DNA of 64,000 bases from Gorsachius magnificus (Eukaryota; Chordata; Aves; Pelecaniformes; Ardeidae): positions 79,348,275 to 79,412,274 of the forward strand of contig CM067085.1 in the NCBI GenBank assembly GCA_034008185.1. The letters are read 5' to 3'. Both the position numbers and the translations under genes were made by a program. The notes beneath the pieces were generated by a model, which saw only the letters and a program-made list of their open reading frames with translations, searched no databases and was not told the DNA's origin. Positions within the stretch are counted from its first letter, which is position 1; every line of letters begins with the position of its first letter. Positions 1 to 13,748 of this stretch are shown in pieces.

Positions 1-1093
1 ATATTTTTAACAATAAAAAGCATTGGTGGCAGTATGCTCTTTCATCACTGGGCAGGTGCTTTCATACATGCTGCTGACTTGAGAACAGCTTCTTCATTTT
101 TAAGGATATAAGTAAGAAAGTCCGTGGCGTGGAGCTTGTTGGAAATATTTCTGTGAATTATGTTCCCATGGAGTAATGCTTTTTTTGTAAAAGTAAGACT
201 TTTCACAGAAAATGGCAGCTTTGCAGTCTATTTTCCAGTTCAGAGTAGCATGGGGTTTGGAATCTGAACTATTTTTCCAGGATGGGAATCTGTTTCCAAA
301 TTTGTTTTTCCAACTAGCACAGTTCATGGAGTCATTTCTGGTTAACAGCTTTACAGGGAAGTGATGTAGAAGCATGGATGTGACAGCAAAGGAAAGTAAA
401 TAGCCTATACACAGGCTAGAAAGGAAACAATGAAAAGACAATTTGTTCCTTGTGCCACGCTGAAACGCCATGGCCTTTAAGACGACTGCTGTTGAGGCAC
501 TTCTCGGAGCAAGGCAAGGAGATGGATCCACAGTACCACTTCAAGAGGCTGCCTGCTGCGGCGCCGGGCTCGCCATCGGTGTGCGAATGAACTGCAGCTG
601 ACCCAAAGCCCAGGGCCAGCCAAAATGATTTTCACAGCAAGACACTGGAGCTTAAAGCAGCCTGGAGACACATGGTCTCTTGAGTTGAGAACTTCAGAAA
701 TGAGAAGATAAAATACATACTTGCCCGTCCGAGTGGCCGCTTTCTCTCTTACCTGTGAGGCTCGTGGGAGCAGCCTTCTAGCCAGCTTCGGCTCCTGGCT
801 GCGTGAACCTACAACGGTGCCAACCGCCTTTACACACTTCCTACACTCAAGAATACGGTGGCTGCCAAACGACATCATGTCTCCCCCACTCTTCCTTATT
901 ATCTTCTCGTGCTGAACTCATGTGCTCCTCGCTTCAGGATTTGGATGTCAGAAACACCCTTGGGAAAACGCAGCTAAGGTGACATGTTGTGGCATTCTGG
1001 TTTTTAATTGCTTTACTCCACACACTCTTCCCACTTGTCTGTTTGTCTAGCAGCAGTTTAACTGGGATCACTTGACCATCTTTCTGTAGTAAA
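1..1093. other. Unique noncoding sequence
   Basis: No repeat family or protein similarity was recognised. Open frames of 130-140 codons exist on the minus strand (100-531 and 477-878), but their translations show no domain, no motif and no biased composition beyond chance. I see no RNA gene. Confidence 0.5.
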
Positions 1094-1500
1094 TCATGGA
1101 ATCATGGAATGGTTTGGGTTGGAAGGGACCCCTAGAGGTCCCCCAGCCCAACCCCTCTGCAGGAGCAGGGACACCTTGAACCACATCAGGTTGCTCACAG
1201 CCCCGGCCAACCTGGCCTGGGATGTTCCCAGGGATGGGGCCTCCACCCCCTCTCTGGGCAACCCCTGCCAGGGTTTCACCACCCTCACTGGAAAGAATTT
1301 CTTCCTTAGATCCAGCCTAAACCTACCCTGCTTCAGTTTAAAGCCATCCCCCCTTGTCCTGTCCCAGCTGGCCCTGCTAAAAAGCTTGTCCCCCCCTTTC
1401 CTCTGGGCCCCCTTGAAGCCCTGAGCGGCCGCACTCAGCTCTGCCCGCAGCCTCCTCTGCTCCAGGCTGAACACCCCCAACTCTCTCGGCCTGGCCTCAT
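1094..1500 (-). mobile_element. CR1 LINE 3' fragment, CR1-J-like tail
   Basis: Read on the minus strand, this is a 5'-truncated CR1 that ends at 1094 in a short tail built on CATGATTCCATGATTT. The minus frame 1094-1480 encodes the C-terminal end of CR1 ORF2 (reverse-transcriptase protein), with the recognisable blocks [30 protein letters not shown] and [20 protein letters not shown]. The tail, with a gagcaacctgatgtggttca-type word followed by gggttgggctgg, resembles the CR1-J group as I recall it; the subfamily name is an inference. The same tail type occurs at 30080-30489 and 36955-37183. The upstream edge near 1500 is approximate. Confidence 0.93.
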
Positions 1501-4009
1501 AAGAGAGGTAAATATTCTAGATAAAGTTATTCTTCCAGATCTACTCAGCTGAATTACTTTTTAGCACACCGATTTCACAGAACTGTGATTCCCGTAGCAT
1601 GCAGTAATGGGAGATTCAATACAGATACATAGGAGGCAAATTTGACCCACATGCCATACCCTATACAGCAGAGCTCTTCAATAATAGCTTATAACTGGGA
1701 CCTGGCTTTGACTTTTAGAAAAACAGGCAACTACAAAAAGCAGAAGCTGCTGGCATGCCAGAAGGTAGACGTGCATAGTGGGGTTTAGTAATATCGGGAA
1801 AAAAAGTCCAGCTTGCGAGGACCAATTCCAGCGCTCAGCTGCTATTACAGCCTTTTCAGGCTCTGAATAAATCCAGTCAATGCAGCTGGCAACGCTTCGA
1901 GAATTCAAGTAAAAGCCACAAATACTTTGCGAGACCATTTGAAGACAACCTGCCCAAAACAGCTGCACATAAGAACCTTTCTGTGGCTCTGCCTGTCAAA
2001 ACACCAAAATGATCCATAAGCTGATGTTTGGGTTTGGGGTTTGTTGTTTTTTTTTTTCTATTCCTCTTGCTGCACAGGAATTTTGTGCTATGTTGGCTGT
2101 AATGTAAAGCTGACCTGATAGGGCAAACGAAAATCTCACTTATGGCAAAGTAGGGATGACGGATCAGGGGCGCCTCAGTAATTTTCCTTGCCAACCCTAA
2201 CTCTTCTTGTCTTTGTAATTTGGAAATAATAGAAAAATCCAAATGTTTCGACTTCAGTTTGCAAATATTCCGCTCTAGACTAAATGGTATTTTTCATTTG
2301 AAAAATGTAATTTGCTCTATCGACCATACAAAGCAGACACAGTTTTCTTCCTTACGTAGCACAAACAGCTTCAGAAACACGATGCGGTAAAAGGCGCATC
2401 AACTCACTCCCGAAATCTGGAAATGGGCGCTGAACGGAAGAGCAACAGATTACAGATGGAAGTCAGAAATAATCCTGTTCTTAAATTCATTTTGTTTCCA
2501 GAATGGATATTATTATCTTCTCTTTTTTAAAACTTCAGCTTGCCATCCCCAAAACTAATGTACTTTATAATTTTGGGAGTAAACTTCTGCATAGCCTGCT
2601 GTCCTTTAGGAATGCTGATGGAGCTGGAGAAGCAGAGCAGCTTGTCACACTGCATTACTAACCGTCTGCTTGCAAACTTCAGAGAATTTCTGGCCGCATG
2701 TGACGTAATCTCTCATTAATCTTTTGTGGTTATCTGAACCCAACAAAGATACCTGCTTTTTGAGAGTAAACAGCAGCTACCATCTCAACTCCCCCTGTGA
2801 ACAGCAGCAACTTTTAACAAATATGAGATGCAGTCCAGCAATATGTTGAGTCTTCAAGACTTGGACCGTTGGAATAGTCGTTATGGCAAATTTACATGTC
2901 TATAATTCTTCACTTATTTATTAGTTCAGCTATCGGTCCAATATTGTGCTTGCCATCTAACGTGGTGACTTAGCAGATGTAAAATAGGATTTTAAAAGGG
3001 CAAAACTGGTAATTTACAACCATTCTAGGCACAGAGCGTGTAAAGTAGAAGTCATCATCCTTGATAAGTAATCAAAATACTATTCTGCTGCAGTCCGGGT
3101 GCAGGTTTTCAGAGGGATTGGAGTGTCAGGGTAGTCATATCCCTCCTGCTTCCTGCACAAGGGCAGGCAGAGTTAAGCCTTGGCCTCGGGGCCCGGGAAC
3201 TCGCTGGCGTGAGCGAGAAGGGATCAAGGCCACCGACACGTACAAGCGCTCGCCGGGATGAACGGGGTATTTGGAGGCACAAAACATCTCACGGCTCCAA
3301 CCCAACCTGAGGCAACGCAGCTCCCTCTGATTAAAGACATGCACTGCTGAACAAAATACAGCTCTGCACAAACATGCTCCTAAAAGCTGTAGAGGCTCTC
3401 TTTGCATATCTCTGGACTCCTTCTTCAGCTCTGGGTTGTTATTGTAGTTCAGGCACAAATTGCCCTGCACCAATTTTCATTCTTAGTTGTATTTATATAT
3501 CAAAATGTTGCTGAGATCATCCCAGACTTAAAGCTTAGGGACCACCAGACCTAAACCTTAAAAACTCTGGCTTTTAATTGTCTAACAGAGCTAAAGGCAA
3601 GTTCTTAATGGCAGAGAAACAGCAGCAGACCTACATGCTCAGCTGAAAAGGAAATGTTTTGGTATACAACGTGTTCTTTTTCAGACACTACATATTTTTA
3701 TTGCTGGTAAACAGCAGAATAAAACACCAGGCTGTCGCTACAGTATCCAAGGTACGGCTGCTCCTTGCCACGTGCTTCCTCAGCCTGTCACTTTTGGAAC
3801 TAGATGGGACAGCCTGCGCATCCCAGTTAAAACCACACTCAGCTGGACCATGCGTTAACAGTGCAGGCTGAGACTAACAAAGCTATGAAGCCAACAACAA
3901 CTTTGGGACTAATTCTCACGCTCTTCTGCCTTCTTCACTTTCAGTTGGTTTCACTCTACTTTTCTCATAAGGACACAAGTAAAACAAAGCAGGCTGGGGC
4001 TCCCCCAAA
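1501..4009. other. Unique AT-rich noncoding sequence
   Basis: No transposon, RNA gene or coding exon was recognised. A short T-run lies near 2048-2058. Open frames are short and their translations are featureless. Confidence 0.5.
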
Positions 4010-4043
4010 TTAATAATAATAATAATTAGTAGTAGTAGTAGTA
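4010..4043. repeat. Compound trinucleotide microsatellite (AAT)n(AGT)n
   Basis: Consecutive AAT units run directly into consecutive TAG/AGT units, giving a compound microsatellite of about 34 bases. The change of unit is abrupt. Such loci are often length-polymorphic. Confidence 0.9.
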
Positions 4044-5568
4044 TATGTTTTTAACGTTGGTCAAACGGACTCATTTCAAGTCACAGAGCAGCAGCATGGT
4101 AGCAGAGGAAGAAGAAAGAGGTTCAGGGTTGAGTCCTGAGTCTCTCACTGGAACCACAGCAGCACCTTCAAAACTGCAATACCCACAGTGGGATTCTTCG
4201 GTGGCAGGACAGCCAGACCTTTACATTTCATATCTGCAACAATAAAATACTCCATAAAGAAACAAATTAAAATGCAAATTTTATGGGACTTACAAAAATG
4301 TTGTATTGTGAATTCCCAGGTATTTAGGAACGCCTGGATGCTGATCAGCTACAGGCTCCCTCCTCTGTGCTGGTATTACACTCTATATGTTCAGCTTTCA
4401 GTGCAAAATGTAATGACCCCAACTGTTACAGTCAGAAAGATAATTTTTAAGCCATTTAGCTCCTGAAGGTACAGACAGCCTGACATGTTAGCTGTCTGAG
4501 GTGTGTGAGCTGCCTTCCTAAACTGAAGCTGTAGCACCAGCTTAGCGATACAGGCATCAAGATTTTTAGCTGGTTTAGAGACTATCAGAGTATCTCGAAA
4601 TGGTAGGACATGAAGTCAAACTCCCCAAGTCTATTATCCTAAACTGGTTGATTACTACCATCCATAGTGTCTATGGAGAGCCAATAATAAGCCACAAGCG
4701 TTAATCTCCGTTATAGGCTTGTATAAAGTATGACACATTTATAGATTCAGTGCAGATCTGGACATTGTCTTACCAAGAAAGTATGTCACTCTCAATGGTC
4801 AATGATTTTTAAGTAGTCTCGTTAAGCACGGGGGATCTTGGCGCCAAGTCTACCAAAGGGAAATAAGCATCTCTGAAAAAGTAGGGGCACTTAATCATCC
4901 AGAAGGAGAATTTTGAAATTGCCTCCTAAATTAGCTAAGAATCAATAATACATGAGGCAAAGCAGAGAGGAGAGAAGATTTTATTTTGAATGACCCGCTG
5001 AGCAATCCACAAGGGAGGGGAGACGGAAGAAAAGGACACTAGGCGGTGGGTGGCTCAGCTGGTGGCCCCCGCCGTCCCGCAGCCTGGGGACCGAGGGGGC
5101 CATGTCCTTACAGCAGGGATTCGTTAGCCACCCACAGCTGTCAGCTGCATAGAGAGAAGAGAGGATAAAAAGGACAAGCCATTAAATTTGATTTTCAGAT
5201 AAGTGCACGCCTCTTTCTACGTTTGCCACTCTAACTTGGTCCATTTTGGATTCTGTAAAGAAATACTGCTCTTTCACATGGCTTCAGTTAAGAGTAAGAT
5301 TTCAAGGGTAGTGGCTAAAATCACAGCACTCCATCCTGTAGCTGTAATGATTCATAAATCCAGCCTCCTGGAACCCTTTGGCAGTGCCCACTCTCCATTT
5401 CCCTAGGTTTTGAAAGGTGAGCCGCACAGTTTAGGCGATGGTGATGCACAGAGTCCCTTTGGATGACCTGCATGAGCCACACAGACAGCAGAACATCCAA
5501 AAAGGAGAGAGAAGAGCGGAAAAGAACTATATTCTAGTTTATTCCCTACATTTGCAATTGTCATAGCT
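4044..5568. other. Unique noncoding sequence
   Basis: Mostly AT-rich. There is a GC-rich patch of about 100 bases at 5035-5110 whose nature I could not determine. No gene is supported. Confidence 0.45.
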
Positions 5569-5594
5569 TATTAATTATTATTATTAATTAATTA
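5569..5594. repeat. ATT/TAAT simple repeat
   Basis: Tandem ATT units pass into TAAT units, immediately before the 5' edge of the CR1 fragment at 5595. Confidence 0.75.
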
Positions 5595-5753
5595 TTGGAA
5601 TAATCTCCCCAGAGAAGTGGTTGACTCTGCCACATTGGACTCAGCTGGACAGGGTGCTGGGCCATCTTGTCTGGGCTGTGCTCTTGCCCCGAAAGGTTGG
5701 ACCAGATGATCCTTGAGGTCACTTCCAACCTAGGGTTCCATGATTCTATGATT
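5595..5753 (+). mobile_element. Divergent CR1 LINE 3' fragment
   Basis: The fragment begins with a ggaataatctccccagagaa-type block (the codons before a GLPRE-like region in CR1 ORF2). It ends with the typical CR1 terminus: ggttggaccagatgatcctt, a ttccaacctagggttcc block, and ATGATTCTATGATT. It differs clearly from the other tails in the window and looks like an older subfamily. The 5' edge abuts an ATT microsatellite. Confidence 0.85.
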
Positions 5754-6781
5754 AATAAAAGCACGCAGATTTTAATTAAGCTGAAAGTGATGTAGCATTT
5801 CCAGCAGAGCAGCACCGACTCCACCGATCTGGCTGCAGAATTTAAGTTGTTCTTCATTCTGGATACATAGGAACTTTCATTAAATGTCACAAGAGTAAAT
5901 GTAGTTTGAAGACAGGGAGACCTGCTCCTATATCCAGGTTTTTACTTAATTTAAATGTAATTGGACTAGCAGAAATTCTAACATGACTTGCAACTGAAAA
6001 ACATTATACACTGTATTAATTCAGCCTTCATTAAAATTTTAACAAAAACTAGAGAACAGGACTCCCGAAAAGACCAAGAAGGAAAGCAGCTCTAGAAGCC
6101 CCGCTGTGAAACTGTTCCATTTATGCAATGGCATTTCCACTCAGACAGGCGGGAAAGCTGGGGAACAGAAATTTTCCGCAATCTTTTTCTTTCGCAACCT
6201 GGTAGAGCTGCCAGAAGAAATTCCTGGCGGGCGCGATGCTGGCCATCGCTGCCGTGCAGCAAGTTTTTAGTTGCGTACTCGTCCCCTGAGTCACGCTCCG
6301 TGGCAGCCTTGCCTACACCCTTAGACAGCACGCAGCGGTACGTAAGAATATCATGCATAGCAGCATGATGCTAAGGGGGTCAGAACCCGGCTTGTCGCGC
6401 ACCGCCTCCCTCCCAAGCCAGCACAGGTCTGTCTTTTTGTCTGAGCGCCCTTCGTTTAACGGGATATAAAAAGGAGAAAACAGCCGGTACAAATACTGCA
6501 TCAAAGTTATCGGGATGAGTGTACGTGGATGAGGATGTAAGCAAATAGATAAACATTTATTTTGCCTTTTTTTCTATGTATTTTTAAACATATCAATGCT
6601 GATAGCACGACAGCCAGGGTATCGGAAGCCAGGGTCTAGAATACCATTTTTACATGAGGAAGACAGACACGAAAAATATTATTTTCAAAGTCAAAAAGGG
6701 CAGTTAGTGACCTGCAAAAAAATTCAAATTTTTTACAAACAAAGAAGGCCAAGAGTGTCTATTCCCCAGCTTTACAGCTGA
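5754..6781. other. Unique noncoding sequence
   Basis: No repeat or exon was recognised. Overlapping open frames on both strands at about 6090-6500 encode unrelated, featureless peptides and are regarded as chance. Confidence 0.45.
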
Positions 6782-6860
6782 TAGTGGTGGGATGGCAGTG
6801 CTACGTTAACGGTTGGACTCAGAGATCTTAAAGGTCTCTTCCAACCGAGGTGATTCTATG
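6782..6860 (+). mobile_element. Very short CR1 LINE 3' tail (79 bp)
   Basis: Only the terminal part of a CR1 is present: a tggtgggatggcagtgc block, ggttggactcagagatctta, a tcttccaacc block and the final TGATTCTATG. The 5' truncation is extreme, which is common for CR1. The tail belongs to the same broad type as the copy at 13749-14180. Confidence 0.9.
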
Positions 6861-9800
6861 AAGCCGCAGTGCCAGCCCAGGCCGTCGGTGGGGAGGGATC
6901 CTTCCAGAGCCCTTGGCGCAGGGAAGGGCCCCTCAAGGCTGGGAGCGTGGCAGGGTCTCATCCAGCAAGCGGCGAGGCGGGCGAGAGCAGAGCCCAGCCG
7001 TGGTGGCGCCCAGTCCAGAGCTCCAAGGAGAAGCCAGGTTCCCTGGCGAGGAGCAAACAGGCCACCGGATTAGTACCCAAAGGCTCCCCAAAGAGCGGGG
7101 AACCTCCCCGCAGCCCAGGTCTGGGGGACACTGCCTTCCCAACTGCTGCTGCCCCTGCTCCACAGCCCACGTTTCGCATATCGAGCCATCTTTATTTTAG
7201 GTTTATTTCAACGTTCTGCCAAGAGAGATTCTCATATCTCTCACCAAGCTGGAACAACGCATATTACGAGCTTTTAAAATGTAGAAAGCGTGATTTACTG
7301 GCAGCATATGTCAGGCCACAGTGTATTTCTTTAAGTACCCCCTTTTCCTCTCCAACCAAACTAAAGGATGGCAGAACTTTAACGACCGTTGAGACGAGTG
7401 CCGAACCTGCAGCCAGTTCACGGAGGACATGGGTTTTGTTTGAAACAGCAGCTTGCTTTGAGACATGTAGCGTGCAGACAACTGCTCCCTCCTCTAAGCA
7501 GCGGCAACTTTCTCATCTGCCTCAAGCAATTCTTTGGGATGTCACACATCAAAACCCAGCTTCTCTACGTTTGTCCTAATAGGTAGCCGAGAGTGCTGAG
7601 TTTTTAGGTTCAGAGGCTGATGTGGTCTTGTTTTGACCCTTCTCAACATGCCGAATGCCCTCCAGTACTCTGCGCCGGCGTGCGGCAAGCCCAGCAGAAT
7701 CCCCATCAATCTCGCGGAGAGAGGCAGCGCGGCGGAGCCGCACCGCAGGGTAAGGGCATTGCCCCTATACGTTAAAATCTGAGGTTGCAGCCCGTTTGCT
7801 GCAATGGTGGGTGCCTCGATAGCTGCGGGTAGCCTTGCTGAATACTCAGCAGCAGCTCTGTGCTCCTCAGCACCACTGTTTCACTGGCAGCATTTAATAT
7901 CTTTTAATTAAAAGTGAGCGGCAATAACAATATACCTTAACCGAATGCTATCAATAAAAAAGGTTGGATTTTCTTTTTTGTTCGGAGTGAGAAAGCCCTT
8001 GAGAAAGCCCTATGGCATGAAGCATCTTTCCTAGCTAATGTTTCCTCTGGTTAAGCTGTAGATCTTGCTGGGATGACACATAGCATGATGCTCCCGAGCC
8101 TGCATAGCCAAGAGCTCCTTGCTTCCCTGGGGTTAGGAACTTCAAGGAATGCTGGGTGCTAAATCCATGTAATAGATCATTGGGAATGCTTTGGTTTTAT
8201 TTACAGTGCTGCTGTTCTCCTAGCGCCTGACAGAGGTACGCACCATTACCATCAGTTGGGAGTTGAAGAAGTTGAGACAGGGTAAGCTGTCGTGGCCGGC
8301 CCACCGTCACAGCCCGGGGATTTGCAGGAATGAAGCTTTTCTCATTCCTTCTCAAGCTTCCAAGAGTCAAAATCAAAACTGAGACAAAACATATGTTACA
8401 CATGCAGCTCTCTGGGAGATTTTGGCCTGCCCCTCTGAGGGATGACAAACCTCAGGCAGAAGAGTAAGAAGTGAGAAGGCAAATGGAGAGTACATGAAGT
8501 GAAGCAAAATGTGAACAGCAAACAGAAAGCGTCTGTAGATTTCCAAATGAGTTAGAAGACCCCTAAGGAAGGTACTTGCGTCATCCGTTTTAGAAAACTT
8601 CCAGCATCCAAATTACATGCGATGCAGAATGTTTCACCCCTCCTCTACTGCTGGCCTCTTATCCAAACAGTGGAGCACACCCCATCCACCAGGTAAGGAG
8701 AAATATTCCCCATTACGGGAAAGACACATTTGGTCATATGAGAAGACACCCGTGGAGTCCTAGTTACATGACCAGGCACGCAATCATCCTGCAGTAACAC
8801 ATGGTGTTTCTGCCAGGAGCAAAGAGGGCAGCGGCTCACAAGCGAGATTAGTTGTTCTGGACGACCCCGAGGTAGGGTTTGTCCTGCTTTTTAGAAGTTA
8901 GGAGCCTAAGTTCCCTATAGCGCCAGTAGACGGTAATGAAAGGGCAATCTCCGTTATGCCTCTAACTTCAGAATGCAAAAATACTTCTGTGAAACTCTGA
9001 CTTGCTGCTTGCCATGCAATCACGTCAATCATTTTGATTTCCACGCGTCAGGTTAAGGCACGCTTCATCTGCTGTGCTCTGGCCATTCGGACAGCAAACG
9101 TGGGGACGCTTCCACAGTTTCTTACTTTTAAGGAATCCCAGCTACAAGCTGGGCTGCTCTCATTTGTGTCACGCAGCAAAAGAGCACAGGGCTTGAAAAT
9201 GCAGCCTGGGACCAGCCAGGAACAAGACCGTGCCGGGTTGACTGCGCAACTGGATGACTCTTGCAGTGGGGCTCAGATATCCCAAACACGGACATTACTG
9301 CTATGTAGTCAACAAAACACAACTTGCAGAGCAAAGTAGCTGATTGATAGTTGCTACTCCAGAGCTGTATGTCATTGCATCAAGAGAAGCTAAAATTACT
9401 CTTTATCATAAAGTTAATGGGGTACAGTTTGTAGGTTAGTTATAACGACACCTCAAGCATTCCTACAAAACTTAATTTAATATTCCAACTCATTAAAAAA
9501 TCTTATTATAGAAACCACTTACAGGCTTTATAAACGCATTTTCATATTATTAGGGAAGGATCTTGATAAAGAATGATTTGAATGCAAAATGCACACATAG
9601 AGTAAGTTGCTTATAGTAAAACTAGCTAAATTAAATTTGTTGTCAGCAACCCCCCCCGACCAGTTTCTTCGCCTGAGTTACAAATGGACTATGTTTTTGG
9701 GTACTTGGACATTTTTTTCTAATAGCAAGAGTGTGCCAAAGGATTCAAGCAATTGAGATAATAGTACAAGCATTGGCCATAATCCCCCCCCCAAGGACCA

Positions 9801-10816
9801 AAATATCCCAGAGCAGGCAACGACGGGCACGTGCAGCTGATTACAGCAAGTGATGTAACTCACGTCCGCAGAAACATCTCTCTCCAGCTACGACGATTCT
9901 TTAATAGTGAAAATGAGAAACAATATTGAAGCTGAGGACCAGGCTCTGCTGAAGCTCCGGTGGAAATGAAATTTTGATCTACTTAGAATGATGTTTGTTG
10001 TGTTTAGCTACGAACTAAGCTAGCATCTGATTATTTTTATTGATTGCCGTATTGTGACATTGTGTGGTGATTTACCAGCGAAATTATTCATTAAAAGAAT
10101 GACCCAAAGATGAGCACGTTTCATCTATGGAACTGGTTTTTAAATAAGGCAATAGACTAACAGTGATTAATGAATGATTTATCATCAGAATAGAAACCAA
10201 TAACGGTTTGCATCATCTGTGTTCTTCACTGACATTATCTGTAGTTGCTATTCATAGCATGGAAATTTTGGAAGCCTATAATATTTGAATCTTATATGAC
10301 ATATTTTTATACTTGTGTTTTAAATTTTGTGCACCAACAGGTTCAAGTAGGTAGCATTTTAAGTCATTATAAATAACAAAATTTGTTGTTTGCAATAACA
10401 CTTAAAACGTTAATCTGCAGATCGCTGTCTTAATGAATTAGTAGTGTTTTCTATGTACAAAATAAATGCAAAAGGTCAGCTTATTATCCCCCAAAACTAC
10501 CGTGAAGTCATCAGAGAATTAATTTTGTTATTCTGCTGAAGCTGCATGCAATCACCGAGGTTCATACGGGTGAAGTATTATTAAGTTCTGCTCACTGCCA
10601 CACACCGCAATACACAACATGAGAGCTATGAAGCGCAGGCCACTGAAATTACTCCTGTGTGCAATCAGATTGGTTTTTTTAAAACAAGCTTTCCAGATGC
10701 TTTGACAGCAGCCCTGGAGGTGCAGCAGCTACTCCTCCATTGCTGCTCCCTGGTTTTCCTCGCACCTCTCTCTAGAGGTGCCCCTGCGAGCTCAGCGGAG
10801 CCAGCGCACGCTCCCC
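6861..10816. other. Unique noncoding sequence, GC-rich start then AT-rich
   Basis: The first 300 bases are GC-rich and carry the longest non-CR1 open frame of the window (6869-7579, plus strand, 236 codons). Its translation is proline/serine/arginine-rich at first and then featureless, so I do not call a gene. From about 9370 the sequence is strongly AT-rich and repeat-free. C-runs lie at about 9650-9657 and 9785-9792. Confidence 0.45.
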
Positions 10817-10856
10817 GTAGCCCACAGGTAGCCCCTGTAGCCCACAGGTAGCCCGT
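10817..10856 (+). repeat. 20-bp tandem duplication
   Basis: Two adjacent 20-base units start at 10817 and 10837 (GTAGCCCACAGGTAGCCCCT and the same with GT at its end). Each unit also contains an internal GTAGCCC / GGTAGCCC duplication. It is a small local minisatellite with no similarity to a CRISPR array. Confidence 0.9.
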
Positions 10857-13748
10857 ACGGTGGGATCCACGTTGCTATTTTACCCTTGGTTGTGAACCGA
10901 CCATCTGGGACAGTGAGAGGGAAGGAGAACCTGCTCCATCTCCCATAGCAGCAGGAAAGGGTGGGAAAGGATGGGAAGGGCTGGGGAGCCAGAGCGCAGG
11001 TCCCAGGGTAGGACAGGCAGATAATATAGTTGTTATTTATATACTTATATATATATTATTATATATGCCCTTTGATCGTGAAAATACCACACCAGATGGC
11101 AAGACCAGCAGGGCAGTGCGATAGGCACCCTTTCCCTGGGCAAACTCTGGGCAAAGCCAGACCTGGTTGGGCAGGCTTACACCAGTTTTAAACAAACTTT
11201 GGAAAGTCTGTATTATATTTTGCACACCTCTGCTATTTCATCATCCTCCAGCACGTTTGCTCACGACCCTTTCATTTATCGCAGTGATAGGTCTCACATT
11301 TACAAGTATGGAGGACTTAAAAAGAACTGGGTTTTTTTTTTGTTGTTCTTTTCAATATCTGTTCCATTGATGCTGCCCTTGTGGGCTTTCTGTGGCTGTA
11401 CCTCACTCCCAATGCAAATGTCATCATCAGGTAAAAATAAACTTTGAGACTACCTAACAAAGTAGCTGTGTTTGCCTTTAGCAATTTAATATAGCTTCAG
11501 CATAAAAGTTTGCCCACGTGTGGATGAAAAAGCTTCAGTGCATCTGTGTGCGCTCCGGAGCTGACTTTTCTCTCCTCCGGGCCTGTGGGCTGAACTGATT
11601 TAAAGGTGCCTGATCATCCTTTAAGTACACAGCCACAAAGTTCAACCAGTGCTTTGTGATTAAATCTTAGCTCAAAAGCCAGAAAGTTGAAGGGGCGGCA
11701 CTGAGCCTCCGACCAAAGAGTCTTTAGCAGTTGGTTTGTATGGAGGCTGTTGACCCAGAGTCCAAGAAGAGACGGTAGAAAAATGTAGTTATAATGTATT
11801 TGTGACCACGCTCTTACATTTTTGCAAATGCCTGATATTTAAGCAAAATAGCAAATATTCATTCGTTACCAGGATTTACCAACGTAAGCCAAAAGCAGAT
11901 TGAAATATGGGGCTTTTTTCAAGCTGCAGATGTTGGGTTTAGCTCAGGAAAACGGCAGCAGGTTTGAGGCAGAATGGTCAACTTTCTCACCATTATCTGT
12001 CGTGCCATCAAATAGGCTGTCGTGATCCCGGTTCTTACCATGGCATGCCAAAAAACCTGATTTTACATCACTTCTAAGAGTTCCATAGCAGGACGTTATT
12101 CACTGCTAATGTATTTTGCTTCATATAAACACAGGAAGAATCTATGACAGGTCACAGCGTATCACCCTGTTATTTTTAGTCCATGTACATAATTTACCTT
12201 ATTCATTGCTACAGGGCCCCCACAGCTGATTCAGGGCTGTGATAGAGGCCAAATCAAGTTAGAGGCAGAGCATTAGCATTACAATCTGTACAAAGTACGG
12301 ACCAGAAAACTCAGATTCAATTTAGGGGATGAGAGTAGGCTGGAGATGCTTCACCTGCTCCTAATAATGTCATGAGTGCTATGCAGCCAGATATGTTAGA
12401 TAAGGATATCCTGGTTTAATGGGGAGCATAAATAAAGAGGAAGAGTGCTCTGATGATGCAAAATTACAGAGCTCTGTTGAAATAATGGAGCCACAATGAT
12501 CTAGCAGAGCGTCTGGAGACAGTTTGAAGACACTGTTTTCATGAAACTTGGCAGGGCCACTCAAATCAGCGAAATGAGACAGAGCTGGCAAATAATCAGC
12601 AAACATTTCGCCTGTCAACATTCAAAGCTTCCACTTCTGGGGTTTCTGAAGAGCGATGGGTGGGCAGATGGGTGCTGTTTGCTCCTCCTCCAATTCTACC
12701 AGTCAACTCACCAACCAGCCGACTTACGGTTACCGCATCTTGACACGATAGTCAATCTTTTCTTCTTCCCTGACACTGATATATTAAATATTGAGGATCG
12801 GGTTTTATTTACTGCTCTCACTTCCTGTAATCCAATCAAATAAGTCTTCCCAGCTGCCCTTAAAGCAAAGTAAATCATCTTTTCTAAACCATTCGTAAAC
12901 AAACCCTTGGTGTTCATTGTCCGATCTAAGCTAGGAGGCGTTTTGTGTGACCACAAGCAGATCACTGTCAGCAGAAAAATCGGGTGTTACAACACCAAAT
13001 ACTTTCAAGCATATTTCAACAGACAAGGGTACATGAACATGGCATTTTTTGAGAGAAATCCTAGCATCAAGTCCTACCATCCAGCCCATGTATTCCAGGT
13101 ATGGGGATGAAACGATGCACTAGGGAAGCTACAATATATAATTAATAATGACCACGTTGCGCTCCTCCTCAAAATCATGTTCCTTCCCTTGAAATCAGAC
13201 CTGTTTCCTGATCAAGCTACTGTTCTGCTTGAAAACAAAGAAGATGCACAGTATCATAAACAGCAATGAATAACTTAAAGTCTTGCTTGGCATACCCATA
13301 ACACTCTGGCTCCAAGGATCTCGGATCATGCTTCATAAACTTTAATTGAGCTGCCTATATCCCTATAACAGGAAAAGATTACTTCCTGTGTTTTATAGCT
13401 AAACGATAGCAAGAGAAATACAGAGGCAAATCCTGCCCTCGAGCAAATGGTCACGGAGAGCCTCCTCATTGCCTTACCAGTGCTACTCCATGAGCAGTAC
13501 TCTGAATTTATTTAGTGGGTAAGGCACGAGAGGAAGATGCTCTGGCTTTCAGCGCTAAGGAGCTGGGCTCTTCCCCAAGGCACTCGAGGGGAAGCAAATG
13601 GGAGCTTGGCAAAGCAGGAGGCAGAGGTTCTGCAGCCGTGTGCCCTCCCACACCGCCAGCCACGGTTGTGGTACCTGCGTCGGCCATTCCGCCGTCGGAA
13701 GGCATGGATTTCCCCCCGCCCCGCATCCTCCGTGTGCATTAAAAGCTG
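10857..13748. other. Unique noncoding sequence with AT dinucleotide patch
   Basis: An imperfect TA-rich simple repeat lies at 11032-11067. The rest shows no recognisable transposon or exon. At 13508-13766 open frames exist in several frames of both strands because stop codons are scarce in GC-rich DNA; none has recognisable protein similarity. Confidence 0.45.

Noticed and set aside
6869..7579. 236-codon plus-strand open frame
   Set aside because: No recognisable domain, composition shifts along its length, and it starts within a GC-rich patch just after a CR1 tail. No splice or promoter context supports it.
7660..7760. GC-rich patch ending in CAGGGTAAGG, resembling an exon end with a splice donor
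   Set aside because: No acceptor, conserved reading frame or recognisable protein could be seen, so a single donor-like word is not enough.
10817..10856. Possible CRISPR-like repeat
   Set aside because: Only two directly adjacent 20-base units with no spacers, in vertebrate-type DNA. It is a tandem duplication.
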